NCBI RefSeq assembly: GCF_016741855.1
Contig: NZ_JAERRH010000002.1
Location: 806,001-870,000 of the forward strand
DNA: 64,000 nucleotides
From: Streptomyces musisoli
Lineage (GTDB): Bacteria; Actinomycetota; Actinomycetes; Streptomycetales; Streptomycetaceae
Direction: 5' to 3'
Below the pieces are notes generated by a model. The model did not search any database. It worked only from the letters and a program-made list of their open reading frames with translations, and was not told the origin of the DNA. Positions within the stretch are counted from its first letter, which is position 1. The number at the start of each line of letters is the position of its first letter. Made by a program: the position numbers and the translations under genes. Below, piece after piece: positions 25,547 through 34,888 of this stretch.

Positions 25547-28048
25547 ATGCTGTACGACGCCCTGATCACCGCATCCCGCAGGCACGACTCACTCGACGAC
25601 GTCAGGTCCGACGCACTCGGCCGCGTCCGCTGGCTCGTCGACCTTCTGGAGCGTCAGCGGGCCGATTCCCGGCGCTCGATGGGGCACGAGCACGAGCACC
25701 TGCAGTCGAGAGCGGCGGGCGCGGCGACCCGGGCCGAGATCGACAGCCGGCTCGCGGCCTGCACGGACGAGGAGGGCAGAGCCGCGGCCCTGTGCCTGAT
25801 GCTGGCCGCCCGCTTCGACGGCACCGGCCCGTGGCTGTACGACGCCGAGATCGGGTCCCTGCTCTCGAGAGTGCGTGGCTGGACGCCCGACGAGGTCGCG
25901 GTGATGCTGCTCCGCGCCACGGAGTACGACAAGGGCTACCGGTTCGCCGACGCGCTGGGGGCGGCCCTGAACACCGCCGAACAGCTCGACGCCGAGGGCC
26001 ACCGCGCGGTCCTGCCCTGGCTGCGGCACGCACACGCACGCCTCATGGACGTCACCGTCGAGGCCTACCGTCGCACCTCACTCGCCCAGCGTCTCCGCGC
26101 GCTGCTCGCGAGCGCGGACGAGGCATACATCCCCGAGGGAGTGCTCCCCGCCCACGCACCCTGGGCGGCTCCGCTGAACGACCGTGCGAAAGGCGCGCCG
26201 ACGCCGGAACTCGCTCGCTTCATACGGCACTTGGCGAGCCTCTCGGGGCCGCGTCCCACGCGGCGATGGCGGCGGACGTGCCTCGAACTCGCTGACGCGG
26301 CCTGCGCGCGGGACCTCGCGGCCGACGTCCTGCGGGCGCTCGCGGAGGGCGACCTGCTGTGCAGCGAGGGGAGCGGCACGCACGCCGACTGGCTCCACGG
26401 CGAGTACCACTACCACTACCTCGTCCACCAGAACGACGGAGACCTGGCGCGCGGCGCGGTCTGGGCGGCCGCACTGACCGGCGGCGCGGGCGCCGTGCGG
26501 CACCTCGGCACGCTGGTCCTGCGAACCGGCGGCCCGGGCAGGGACGGGACGGAGAATCCCAAGCTCGCCGGTGCGGCGGTCAATGCCCTCGCCGAGACCG
26601 GCGATCCGTCCTCCCTGGAGGTCCTGTGGCGGTTGCGGTCACAGATCAGGCACCGGGCCCTGCGCAAGCAGCTCGACACCGCGCTGACCACGGCAGCCGC
26701 GAAGCAGGGGATCACGGCCCAGCAGCTCATCGAGCGCAGTGTGCCGGACCACGGCCTGGCTGCGGACGGTTCGCTGGAGCGGCAGCTGGGCGAACACCGC
26801 GTACGGGTGGCGATCGAGGAGGCGGCGACCGTGCGGCTCACCTACACACGCCCCGACGGGACGACGACCCGCACCGCTCCGGCGGCGCTCAAGGACGGTT
26901 TCCCGGACCAGCTGCGGGAGTTGAAGGCCCTGGCCAAGGAGGTGCGGGCGACGCTGTCCGGGGAACGGGCCCGCGTGGAGGCGCTGCTGTCGACCGGGCG
27001 CGAGTGGCCGTACGACGAGTGGTGCCGCCACTACCGCGACCACCCGGTCACCGGAACCCTCGTCCGCGGCCTGATCTGGGAGTTCCGGGACGCGGACGGC
27101 GAGTGGGCCGCGGTGGCACCGATGGCCGCACCGGACGGCCGGCCCGTCCGCGTCCGGTTGTGGCATCCGATCCGGGCGTCGACCGAAGAGATCAGGGCCT
27201 GGCGGGAGCGGCTCGTCACCGCACGGCTCAGGCAGCCGTTCAAACAGGCATTCCGGGAGATCTACCTGCTCACACCGGCGGAACAGCAGACAGGCGTCTA
27301 CTCCAACCGGTTCGCCGCCCACATCGTCCACTACCGGCAGCTCTACGCGCTGTTCAAGGAACGCGGCTGGCAGGCCAACTTCCTCGGCCCGTACGACGGT
27401 GGTCACCACGGGCAGGCGCGGGCCGAGTTCGCCGACGGCGAGTGGCGGGCCTGCTTCCACCACGAGCCCGCCGCGGACGACTATGACGGCTACTCGCACG
27501 AGCACGCCGCGACGGACCAGGTCCGCTTCGAACGGCGGGACGGCCGGCGCTGGCGGGAGGTTCCCCTGGCGGAGGTGCCCCCGCCGGTGTTCAGCGAAGC
27601 GATGCGGGACGTCGACCTGTTCGTGGGCGTGACCTCGATCGCCGCCGATCCCGACTGGACCGACCGGGGCGAGGACCGCTACGCCGGGTACTGGCGCACG
27701 GCCACGTTCGGTGAGCTGACGGCGAGCGCCGAGGTCCGCCGCGAGGCCCTGGCCCGGATCCTGCCGCGCCTGAGGATCGCCGACCGGTGCGCGCTCGACG
27801 GCCGATTCCTGACCGTCCGCGGGGACCTGCGCACGTACCGGATCCACCTCGGCTCGGCCAACGTCCTGATGGAACCGGACGACGCCTACCTGTGCATCGT
27901 CCCGTCACGAGGCAGGCCGAACGGGAAGGTCTTCCTGCCGTTCGAGGACGAACGGCTCTCCCTGATCCTCAGCAAGGCGCTGCTGCTCGCCGCCGACAAG
28001 AAGATCACCGACAGCACCATTCTCCACCAGATCCAGAGGAGCGCCTGA
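25547..28048 (+). CDS. DUF4132-domain protein, first copy
   Basis: 833 residues. The N-terminal half is helical, perhaps HEAT-like ('GAVRHLGTLVLRTGG', 'LRSQIRHRALRKQLDTALTTAAAKQGI'). The DUF4132 core spans about 400-600 and includes 'RQPFKQAFREIYLLTPAEQQTGVYSNRFAAHIVHYRQLYALFKERGW'. The C-terminal domain (about 660-833, 'SEAMRDVDLFVGVTSIAADPDW', 'RFLTVRGDLRTYRIHLGSANVLMEPD', 'LPFEDERLSLILSKALLLAADKKITD') also occurs in the next gene. The family is widespread with no settled activity. The stop overlaps the next start as TGATG, so translation is coupled. Coding begins at the ATG at 25547; the ribosome site is weak. Confidence 0.88.
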   Translation: MLYDALITASRRHDSLDDVRSDALGRVRWLVDLLERQRADSRRSMGHEHEHLQSRAAGAATRAEIDSRLAACTDEEGRAAALCLMLAARFDGTGPWLYDAEIGSLLSRVRGWTPDEVAVMLLRATEYDKGYRFADALGAALNTAEQLDAEGHRAVLPWLRHAHARLMDVTVEAYRRTSLAQRLRALLASADEAYIPEGVLPAHAPWAAPLNDRAKGAPTPELARFIRHLASLSGPRPTRRWRRTCLELADAACARDLAADVLRALAEGDLLCSEGSGTHADWLHGEYHYHYLVHQNDGDLARGAVWAAALTGGAGAVRHLGTLVLRTGGPGRDGTENPKLAGAAVNALAETGDPSSLEVLWRLRSQIRHRALRKQLDTALTTAAAKQGITAQQLIERSVPDHGLAADGSLERQLGEHRVRVAIEEAATVRLTYTRPDGTTTRTAPAALKDGFPDQLRELKALAKEVRATLSGERARVEALLSTGREWPYDEWCRHYRDHPVTGTLVRGLIWEFRDADGEWAAVAPMAAPDGRPVRVRLWHPIRASTEEIRAWRERLVTARLRQPFKQAFREIYLLTPAEQQTGVYSNRFAAHIVHYRQLYALFKERGWQANFLGPYDGGHHGQARAEFADGEWRACFHHEPAADDYDGYSHEHAATDQVRFERRDGRRWREVPLAEVPPPVFSEAMRDVDLFVGVTSIAADPDWTDRGEDRYAGYWRTATFGELTASAEVRREALARILPRLRIADRCALDGRFLTVRGDLRTYRIHLGSANVLMEPDDAYLCIVPSRGRPNGKVFLPFEDERLSLILSKALLLAADKKITDSTILHQIQRSA

Positions 28049-30438
28049 TGCATCTCGCGGACCGGCTGTTGCGAGCCCTGACCGACCCGGCCCTCACCCC
28101 ACCCGGCGAGGACCCGCACCCGGATCTGTCACAGGTCTCCGACGAGCAGCTCGGCAGCCTGCTGGTGGCGGCCTACCGGTCGGACGACCCGGCCACGCAC
28201 GAGGTGGCCCGTCTCCGCTTCGAGGTCAGGCGCGCGGCCGCGGAACGGCAGCCCCGCTATACACCCGAGGCGTGCCGCCGGATGTTCGACGCACTCGTCG
28301 AAGAGTGCGAGAAGAGCGGCTGGGCGGACGTCACCCTGGGCCTGGACGTACTGGAGAACTGCACAGGCCCACTGCCCGACCTGTCCGAACCGGTGCGCGC
28401 CCTGGTGCGGTTCTCGCTGGAGAAGGACACCGTTCGCCAGCCGTACGCACTGCTCGCGGTCGCGACGCTCGCCGGCGAGGACACTCTGCGCACGGCCGTG
28501 GAGCGCCTCTCCCGCGACGTCGGTCCGATCGTCGCGGACGAGATCGCCGTCGTCGCGGGCCTCCCACCGGGCGGACAGACACTGCTGACCGGGATCGACC
28601 GGCGAAACAGGTTCGCCTCGCCGCACGGCCATGCGTGGGGCAGGACGGCCGAGAACCCCGCCTACGTGGCGTTCACCCGCCGCGCCCTGGAGGCGGCGGC
28701 CGACCGCACCGACGCCATCCGGGCCGGCGAGATCCCCTACCGGGCGGACAAGGCGTTCACGGACCGGGAGGTCACCTCTCTCGGCCAGGCCCTGCGGGTG
28801 GCGCTGCTGCGCGACGAGCCCTGGCTGCCGGAGCTGTTCGACCGGCTGCTGCCCGGCATCGCCCTCGCCCCGACGACTGCCAGGACGCTGCCCTCGCAGG
28901 CCCTGCTGTACGAAGTGGTCCGCGCCGCGCAGGACTACCCGACGCCCGAGCTGGTGACCGCGATCCGCACCGTGCGCCGGACCGTCCGGCACGCGGGGGT
29001 CCCCAAGCAGCTCGACAAGATGCTCAAGAAAGCCGACGCGGCCCTGGCCGAGCGCACCGATGTGGCCCTGCGGCTCCCGAGGCTGGGGTTCGACGCCGTA
29101 ACCACCGGCGGTTCCCCGACCGGCGGTTCCACGACCGGCGGCTCTGCCACCGACGGCTCTGCCGTGGGCGGCGTCCTGCGCCGGCCGGCGGGCGACTACA
29201 TGGCCGTCGTCACGGTCGCCGAGACCGCCACGCTGACCTGGGAGAAGGACGGCCGTCCGCTGCGCGGCGTCCCGGCGCCGGTGCGCCGCGACCACGCCGC
29301 CCTGGTCAAGGAGCTGCGCGACCTGGTGAAGCGGGTGAACGCCCAACTCGTCACGCTCGCCCGCGCGCTGGAGGGCGGCTACACCGTGGATGCCGCCCAC
29401 CCCTATGGCTGGTGGCGCTCCGAGCTGGCCGGGCACCCCCTGGCCCGCTCCCTCGTGCGCCGGCTGATCTGGGAGGTCGAGGTCGCGCCCGGACAATGGC
29501 GGGCCGTACTGCCCGAGACCGACGAGCACCTTCCCGACGCCCCCGACGACGCCCTCGTACGCCTCTGGCACCCGCTGCGCTCCCGACCCGACGACGTGCG
29601 GGCCTGGCGGGACCTGCTCACCGAACGGCGCATACGACAGCCCTTCAAGCAGGCGTTCCGCGAGATATACCTGCTCACCCCGGCGGAACAGGAGACCCGT
29701 GTCTACTCCAACCGCTTCGCCGCACACCTCGTGCACTACCGCCGGATGTTCGCGCTGTTCCGGGCCCGCGGATGGAAGAGCGCCCTGCTCGGCCCCTGGG
29801 ACGCCGGGGACGCGGACGACGCCGAGCGCACCCTCGCGGCGGGGGAGTGGCGCGTCCGCTTCTTCCACACCTGGGCCGACCGGGCGGGGGAGGACGAACT
29901 GGCGTCGACCGACCAGGTGCGGTTCGACCGGCGGGTGGACGGTGCCTGGCGCGAGGCACCGCTCACCGACGTTCCCGCGCTGGTGTTCAGCGAGGCGATG
30001 CGCGATGTGGACCTCTTCGTCGGTGTGACCTCGATCGCCGCCGACCCCGACTGGACCGACGGCGGTCCCGAGCGCCACTACTGGGAGCGGGCCGCCTTCG
30101 CAGAGCTGACGGCGTGCGCCGAAGCGCGCCGCGACGCCCTGGCCCGGATCCTGCCGCGCCTTAAGATCGCCGACCGGTGCGCGCTCGAAGGCCGATTCCT
30201 GACCGTCCGCGGGGACCTGCGCACGTACCGGATCCACCTCGGCTCGGCCAACATCCTGATGGAACCGGACGACAGCTACCTGTGCATCGTCCCGGCCCGG
30301 CGCCCGGCGGACCGCAAGGTGTTCCTGCCGTTCGAGGACGACCGGCTCTCCCTGATCCTCAGCAAGGCGTTCCTGCTCGCCGCAGACACCGAGATCACCG
30401 ACGAGTCCATCCTCATGCAGATCAAGCGAGGTGCCTGA
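28048..30438 (+). CDS. DUF4132-domain protein, second copy
   Basis: 796 residues from the ATG in the TGATG overlap at 28048. It has the same layout as the upstream paralogue: helical N-terminal half, a Thr/Ser/Gly linker with 'GGSPTGGSTTGGSATDGSAVGG' drift near residue 350, DUF4132 core ('FREIYLLTPAEQETRVYSNRFAAHLVHYRRMFALF') and the shared C-terminal domain. The two proteins are clearly diverged in the N-terminal half yet nearly identical in DNA for about 130 nt near the C-terminus. Its own stop overlaps the next start as TGATG. The tandem arrangement suggests the two copies work as a pair or complex with the small third protein. Confidence 0.88.
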   Translation: MHLADRLLRALTDPALTPPGEDPHPDLSQVSDEQLGSLLVAAYRSDDPATHEVARLRFEVRRAAAERQPRYTPEACRRMFDALVEECEKSGWADVTLGLDVLENCTGPLPDLSEPVRALVRFSLEKDTVRQPYALLAVATLAGEDTLRTAVERLSRDVGPIVADEIAVVAGLPPGGQTLLTGIDRRNRFASPHGHAWGRTAENPAYVAFTRRALEAAADRTDAIRAGEIPYRADKAFTDREVTSLGQALRVALLRDEPWLPELFDRLLPGIALAPTTARTLPSQALLYEVVRAAQDYPTPELVTAIRTVRRTVRHAGVPKQLDKMLKKADAALAERTDVALRLPRLGFDAVTTGGSPTGGSTTGGSATDGSAVGGVLRRPAGDYMAVVTVAETATLTWEKDGRPLRGVPAPVRRDHAALVKELRDLVKRVNAQLVTLARALEGGYTVDAAHPYGWWRSELAGHPLARSLVRRLIWEVEVAPGQWRAVLPETDEHLPDAPDDALVRLWHPLRSRPDDVRAWRDLLTERRIRQPFKQAFREIYLLTPAEQETRVYSNRFAAHLVHYRRMFALFRARGWKSALLGPWDAGDADDAERTLAAGEWRVRFFHTWADRAGEDELASTDQVRFDRRVDGAWREAPLTDVPALVFSEAMRDVDLFVGVTSIAADPDWTDGGPERHYWERAAFAELTACAEARRDALARILPRLKIADRCALEGRFLTVRGDLRTYRIHLGSANILMEPDDSYLCIVPARRPADRKVFLPFEDDRLSLILSKAFLLAADTEITDESILMQIKRGA

Positions 30439-30830
30439 TGGCCACCGTGACATTCCGGGACGAGACCGCGACGGGCAAGCCGGTCATCGAGTGGGAGGTC
30501 TCCGGTCTGCCCGAACAGATGACCGTGCGGGAGCTGATCAGGCTCCGGGTCCGAGAGGAGGTCGCCCGGCACAACGCCCGCCCGGGCAACCGTTTCCACG
30601 GCCTCGTCCGCCCGGACGACGCCGAGGCGGAGCTGAACGGCTACCGGCTCCGCGAACCCCGCCGCATCGACTGGGAGCGCCAGGCCGAGATCGCCGAGCA
30701 CGCCTTCCTGACCAACGGATTCTTCGTACTGGCCGGGGAACGCCAGGTCGAGGAACTCGACGAGGTCGTGGACCTCACCGCGGACCCCGACCTGGTCTTC
30801 ATCAAGCTCGTCGCCCTCGCCGGCGGCTGA
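30438..30830 (+). CDS. Small partner protein of the DUF4132 pair
   Basis: 130 residues from the ATG in the TGATG junction. It is mixed alpha/beta and acidic: 'MATVTFRDETATGKPVIEWEVSGLPEQMTVRELIRLRVREEVARHNARP' (a ubiquitin-like beta-grasp start is conceivable), then 'WERQAEIAEHAFLTNGFFVLAGERQVEELDEVVDL'. No catalytic motif or signal peptide is visible. I do not recognise the family. Strict coupling to two DUF4132 genes indicates it works with them, possibly as a bound cofactor-like or modifier protein; that is speculation. Confidence 0.75.
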   Translation: MATVTFRDETATGKPVIEWEVSGLPEQMTVRELIRLRVREEVARHNARPGNRFHGLVRPDDAEAELNGYRLREPRRIDWERQAEIAEHAFLTNGFFVLAGERQVEELDEVVDLTADPDLVFIKLVALAGG

Positions 30831-31206
30831 TTGCCGTTCGACGGCAGGAGCCCGGGGTCGGGATCCGGGGTCGGGAGCTGGTTGCCGGGAGGCGGAAGCC
30901 GGGTGCCGGGAGCCGGTTGCCCGGAAGCCGGTTGCCCGGAAACAGGAGCCGGCAGCAGGGAGTCAGGAGTGCGCGGTGCGGGGAAGCGCGTCCCGGAGTC
31001 CTGGTGGCCCGGAGTCCTGGTGTGCCGGTGCCCCGGGTCTCGATGACCGGAGGGCGCTGCGGCCGACACCGAGCACCACATGGGACCGAGGCTCGGCTCC
31101 AAGCCGTCGGGGCGCACCCGCCGGCGACCGGGGTTCGGTTTCCCGCACCCCGGATTCGGGGGCGGGCACGATCGATCGTCCCGGGCCGCTTGCCGAGGAT
31201 GAGGGC
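30831..31206. other. Intergenic region with degenerate GC-rich repeats
   Basis: 376 nt between the DUF4132 operon and the ABC exporter. The first 130 nt are built of drifting 15-20 nt pieces such as GGAGCCGGTTGCCCGGAA, with exact short duplications near 30917-30945. No gene is supported. GAGGATGAGG just before 31207 serves as ribosome site. Confidence 0.55.
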
Positions 31207-31959
31207 ATGACAGAGATGACGACGGATCCCGGGACGGGAACCGCCGCCCGGGCGGACGACCTGCACCGCCAGTACGGACGCGGCACTGCCGCCGTGCGGG
31301 CGCTGCGCGGGGTGTCGGTGGCCCTCGCGCCCGGCACGTTCACGGCCGTGATGGGCCCGTCGGGCTCCGGCAAGACCACCCTGCTGCACTGCCTCGCCGG
31401 GATGGACCGGCCCACCCGGGGCTCCGTCTGGTGGGGCGGTACCGAGGTGTCCCGGCTCCCCGAGCGGCGCCTGGCGGAGCTGCGGCGCAGCCGGGTCGGG
31501 TTCGTGTTCCAGGCGTACAACCTGATGCCGGCGATGACGGTCGCACAGAACATCGAGCTGCCCGGCCGGCTGGCCGGCGACCGGCCCGACCGCGGACGGG
31601 TGCTGGACGCGCTCGCCCGGGTGGGACTGGCCGGACGTGAGAGGCACCGGCCCGGACAGCTGTCCGGTGGGCAGCAGCAGCGGGTGGCGATCGCCCGGGC
31701 ACTGGTCTCCCGTCCTCAGGTGCTGTTCGCCGACGAACCGACCGGCGCGCTCGACCGGGCCACCGGCCACGAGATCCTCGCGCTGCTGCGCGCCGGTGTG
31801 GACCGGGACGGCCAGACCTGCGTGATGGTGACCCACGATCCGGTTGCCGCCGGCTACGCGGACCGGGTACTGCTGCTGGCCGACGGTGCGTTGGTGGACG
31901 AGCTGGACCGGCCCACCGCCGCCCAGGTCGGCGAACGCCTGAGCCGGCTGGGCGGGTGA
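31207..31959 (+). CDS. ABC transporter ATP-binding protein (MacB/LolD type)
   Basis: 250 residues. Walker A 'GPSGSGKTTLLHCLAGMDRPT', Q-loop 'FVFQAYNLMPAMTVAQNIELP', signature 'LSGGQQQRVAIARAL', Walker B 'VLFADEPTGALD' and switch 'VMVTHDPVAA' are all present. This subtype pairs with FtsX-like permeases in export of peptides, antibiotics or lipids. The stop overlaps the permease start by 4 nt (GTGA). A convergent two-component system follows the permease, and such kinases often regulate the adjacent exporter in response to cell-envelope antibiotics. Confidence 0.93.
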   Translation: MTEMTTDPGTGTAARADDLHRQYGRGTAAVRALRGVSVALAPGTFTAVMGPSGSGKTTLLHCLAGMDRPTRGSVWWGGTEVSRLPERRLAELRRSRVGFVFQAYNLMPAMTVAQNIELPGRLAGDRPDRGRVLDALARVGLAGRERHRPGQLSGGQQQRVAIARALVSRPQVLFADEPTGALDRATGHEILALLRAGVDRDGQTCVMVTHDPVAAGYADRVLLLADGALVDELDRPTAAQVGERLSRLGG

Positions 31960-33332
31960 GCGCGATGGTCGTGATCGCCCTCGGGCAGATGCGCCGGCGG
32001 CCGACCGCCTTCGTCGGTCTGGCGGTCGCGCTCTTCCTCGCCATCGGCACCGTGACGCTGTTCGGTTCCCTGTTCGCCGCCGATCTCACCGCCCCGGAGG
32101 CCGCGCGGAAGGCGGCCGCCGGGCCCGGAGTGATGGTGATCGCCGGTGCCTTCGGTGAGATCGCCGTGCTGGTCGCGTTCTTCGTCGTGGTCAACGCCTT
32201 GGGCTTCGCGCTACGGCAGCAGCACCGCGAGCTGGCCCTGCTGCGCACCGTCGCGGCGACGCCCCGTCAGGCGCGGCGGCTGGTCCGCGGCCAGGTCGTC
32301 GCGACCACGCTGCTGGTGACGGCGCCAGGGTGGATCGTCGGCGCGGTGGCCGCCCGCCGCTTCCTCGCCGAGTTGCAGCGGCGGGGTATGGCGGCGCCGG
32401 GTGTGCGGGTGCCGGGGACACCGGTCCCGATGCTGGTCGCGCTGGCCGCCGTGCTCGCCGTCGGCCTGGTGGCCTCTGCGGTCGCCGCCCGGCGGATCTC
32501 CCGGATCGCGCCCGCGGCCGCTCTCACCGCCGGCTCGACCGAGAATTCCCGGACGGGCACGCCCCGACTGCTCGCCGGGATCGCCGCGCTGGTGGGTGGC
32601 GCCCTGCTGCTGCGACTGGCCGCGACACGGCCCGCGGAGCAGCCGGACAAGGCGGGGCAGGCGGCGTTGCTCGGTTCGCTGGTGCTGCTGATCGCGGTCG
32701 CGCTTGCGGGGCCGCTCGCGGCGCGCGCCTTGGCGGCCGTGCTGGGCACGCCGGTACGGGCCCTCGCACCCGGTACGGGATGGCTTGCCGACGCGAACTT
32801 GCGCGGATACGCACGGCGGTTGTCGTCCGCCGTGGTGCCGGTCGCGCTGCTCGTGGGGTTGTCGGGGACCATGGTGATCATGACAAGTACCGCCGAGCAG
32901 GCCGAGAGCATGACGGCGTCCAGTGTCACTTCCGGCACGGACGTCTGGCTCCGCCAGGTCGAGTTCACACTGCTGGCCTGCTTCGCCGCCGTCTCCACCG
33001 TCAACACCCTGGTCGCCGTGACCGCGGCCCGGCGCCGCGAGTTCGCACTGCTGCGGCTGGTGGGCGCGACCCGGTTGCAGCTGCTGCGCATGCTGACGGC
33101 GGAGGCGGTGCTGACCGCGGCGGTGGGCGTCCTGCTCGGCGCGGCGGTCGCGGGCGCCGCGTCGGCGGCGTTCAGTACGGCGACGACCGGCTCGGCGATG
33201 CCCTCCGTCCCGGCGGCCTGCTGGTGGATCGTCGCGGGCGCGGCCGCGCTGACCGTCCCAGGCATCCTGGCCACGGGCCTGCGGGCGGTACGAGGACCGG
33301 CGGCGCAACTGGTGAGCGGTGGCCATGAGTGA
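31956..33332 (+). CDS. FtsX-like ABC transporter permease
   Basis: 458 residues from the GTG at 31956 in the GTGA overlap. About eight membrane helices are visible. Two FtsX-like blocks occur: 'GEIAVLVAFFVVVNALGFALRQQHRELALLRTVAATPRQARRLVRGQ' and 'EFTLLACFAAVSTVNTLVAVTAARRREFALLRLVGATRLQLLRMLTAEA', each with the conserved 'RRRE..LLR..GAT..Q' coupling motif. The protein is much shorter than the 800-residue members because its extracellular loops are reduced. It forms the membrane part of the exporter with the upstream ATPase. Confidence 0.92.
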   Translation: MSAMVVIALGQMRRRPTAFVGLAVALFLAIGTVTLFGSLFAADLTAPEAARKAAAGPGVMVIAGAFGEIAVLVAFFVVVNALGFALRQQHRELALLRTVAATPRQARRLVRGQVVATTLLVTAPGWIVGAVAARRFLAELQRRGMAAPGVRVPGTPVPMLVALAAVLAVGLVASAVAARRISRIAPAAALTAGSTENSRTGTPRLLAGIAALVGGALLLRLAATRPAEQPDKAGQAALLGSLVLLIAVALAGPLAARALAAVLGTPVRALAPGTGWLADANLRGYARRLSSAVVPVALLVGLSGTMVIMTSTAEQAESMTASSVTSGTDVWLRQVEFTLLACFAAVSTVNTLVAVTAARRREFALLRLVGATRLQLLRMLTAEAVLTAAVGVLLGAAVAGAASAAFSTATTGSAMPSVPAACWWIVAGAAALTVPGILATGLRAVRGPAAQLVSGGHE

Positions 33333-33657
33333 GCGCTGCGGTGGAGTGGTGGTGGCGACGAGTGAGTGCTGCGGTGGGCTGTGGCCGGGGTCAAGCCCGT
33401 GGGGGTGTGCGGTGGCCGTGAGTGAGTGCAGGGTTGGGGTGTTGGCTGTGTCTGAGTGCTGCGGTGGCCGTGTCTGAGCGCTGTGGTGGGTCGCTGGCCG
33501 TGGGGGGCGGCGCGCGAACCACGAAGGTGTACCGACATGGGCCGGTGAACCGTGGCGTGCGCTCCGTTGGTGTGCCCTTTGCCGGTGGGCGCTGTGCTCG
33601 ACGGCTCGGCGCCGCCGCTCGCTCCGGGTGGGCCGGCGGAGATGCCGGGGAGCGGAT
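33333..33657. repeat. Intergenic region with drifting GTGAGTGCTGCGGTGG-type repeats
   Basis: From about 33325 to 33495 a 17-20 nt motif (GAGTGAGTGCTGCGGTGG and variants) recurs five times at irregular 30-60 nt spacing. The rest holds no gene. GGGGAGCGG before 33658 is the ribosome site of the kinase gene. Confidence 0.65.
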
Positions 33658-34881
33658 ATGACTGAGCGACGGCGCTACTCTTCCGTCCGTGGCGGCGAAT
33701 GGACGTTCGCCGTCCTCGGGCTGCCGCTCGCACTGCTCGGCGGCGGCTACGCACTCGCCGTGCTGTACGCGGGGGCGTTGCTCTCGCTCACCGTGCTCGG
33801 GCTGCCGTTCGTGGCCGTCGCGCTGCTGGGCGCGCGCGGCCTCGGTACGCTGCACCGGCGGCTGGTCGGCCGGTTGCTCGACGCGCGCGTGGACGCACCG
33901 GCCAGGCCGCCCCGCCCGGCGGGCCTGGTCGCCCGTGGGCGTGCCGTGCTGACCGACCCGGTCGCCTGGCGGACATTGCTGTATCTGGTGCTGCGACTGC
34001 CGCTCGGCGTGGCCGGGTTCGCCGCGGCCGTGGCGCTTCCCCTCGGTTGCGGCTGGCTGATCGGCTACCCGCTCTGGGCCCGGCTGCTGCAGCCCGGCCC
34101 GATGCCGTTCACCTGGCTGGATGCCGGCTCCCCCGTGCTCGGTCTGATCCTGCTGTCCGCGGTGCCCGGCGCGATCCGGGGATTGAGCGGAGCGAACCGG
34201 TGGCTCGCCCGGCTGCTGCTCGGCCCGGCGGGTGCCCAGCAGCGGGTCCGGGAACTGGAGACCGCACGCGCCACCCTGCTCGCGGAGAACACGGACCAGC
34301 TCCGCCGCCTGGAGCGCGATCTGCACGACGGCACCCAGGCACGGCTGGTCGCCCTGGCCATCACGCTCTCGCTCGCCGACGACGCGCTCGCTCCCGTCGC
34401 CGGGCCGGACCTCGGCCGGCTGCGCACCCTGGTGGGCCGTGCCCGAGGCCAGACCGACGACACCATCGCGGAACTACGGCGGCTCACCCGGGGCATTCAC
34501 CCGGCGGCGCTCGACGGCGGCCTCGGCGAGGCGTTGCCGGGGCTCACCGCCACCTCACCGGTTCCCGTCGCGGTCCGCCTGGATCTGCGGGAACGTCCGG
34601 ACCAAGTGGTGGAGCGGGCGGTCTACTTCTGCGCCGCCGAGCTGCTCACCAACGTCGCCAAGCACAGCGGTGCCCACTCGGCCGAACTCGTGGCCGACGC
34701 GGGCGGGGGACGGGTCCGCCTGACCGTACGCGACGACGGCCGCGGCGGTGCGGCCCTCGGTGTCGGTACCGGCCTGGCCGGTCTGGCCGAGCGGCTCGCG
34801 GCGGTGGACGGCGTCCTGCGGATCGACAGCCCGCCCGGCGGTCCCACCGTGATCACCGCGGAGCTTCCCACGCGCATCTGA
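33658..34881 (+). CDS. Two-component sensor histidine kinase (HisKA_3 type)
   Basis: 407 residues from the ATG at 33658. Four membrane helices precede residue 190 (a sensor domain of the DUF1707/'PspC-like' envelope-stress kind common in Streptomyces). The dimerisation/phosphoacceptor region has His223 in 'RLERDLHDGTQARLVALAITL'. The ATPase domain shows the N-box 'ELLTNVAKHSGAHSAELV', and 'VRDDGRGGAALGVGTGLAGLAERLAAVDG'. Autophosphorylation would feed the LuxR-type regulator encoded convergently 7 nt away. Envelope stress or a transported drug is a plausible signal, given the exporter next door. Confidence 0.92.
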   Translation: MTERRRYSSVRGGEWTFAVLGLPLALLGGGYALAVLYAGALLSLTVLGLPFVAVALLGARGLGTLHRRLVGRLLDARVDAPARPPRPAGLVARGRAVLTDPVAWRTLLYLVLRLPLGVAGFAAAVALPLGCGWLIGYPLWARLLQPGPMPFTWLDAGSPVLGLILLSAVPGAIRGLSGANRWLARLLLGPAGAQQRVRELETARATLLAENTDQLRRLERDLHDGTQARLVALAITLSLADDALAPVAGPDLGRLRTLVGRARGQTDDTIAELRRLTRGIHPAALDGGLGEALPGLTATSPVPVAVRLDLRERPDQVVERAVYFCAAELLTNVAKHSGAHSAELVADAGGGRVRLTVRDDGRGGAALGVGTGLAGLAERLAAVDGVLRIDSPPGGPTVITAELPTRI

Positions 34882-34888
34882 TGCCAGA

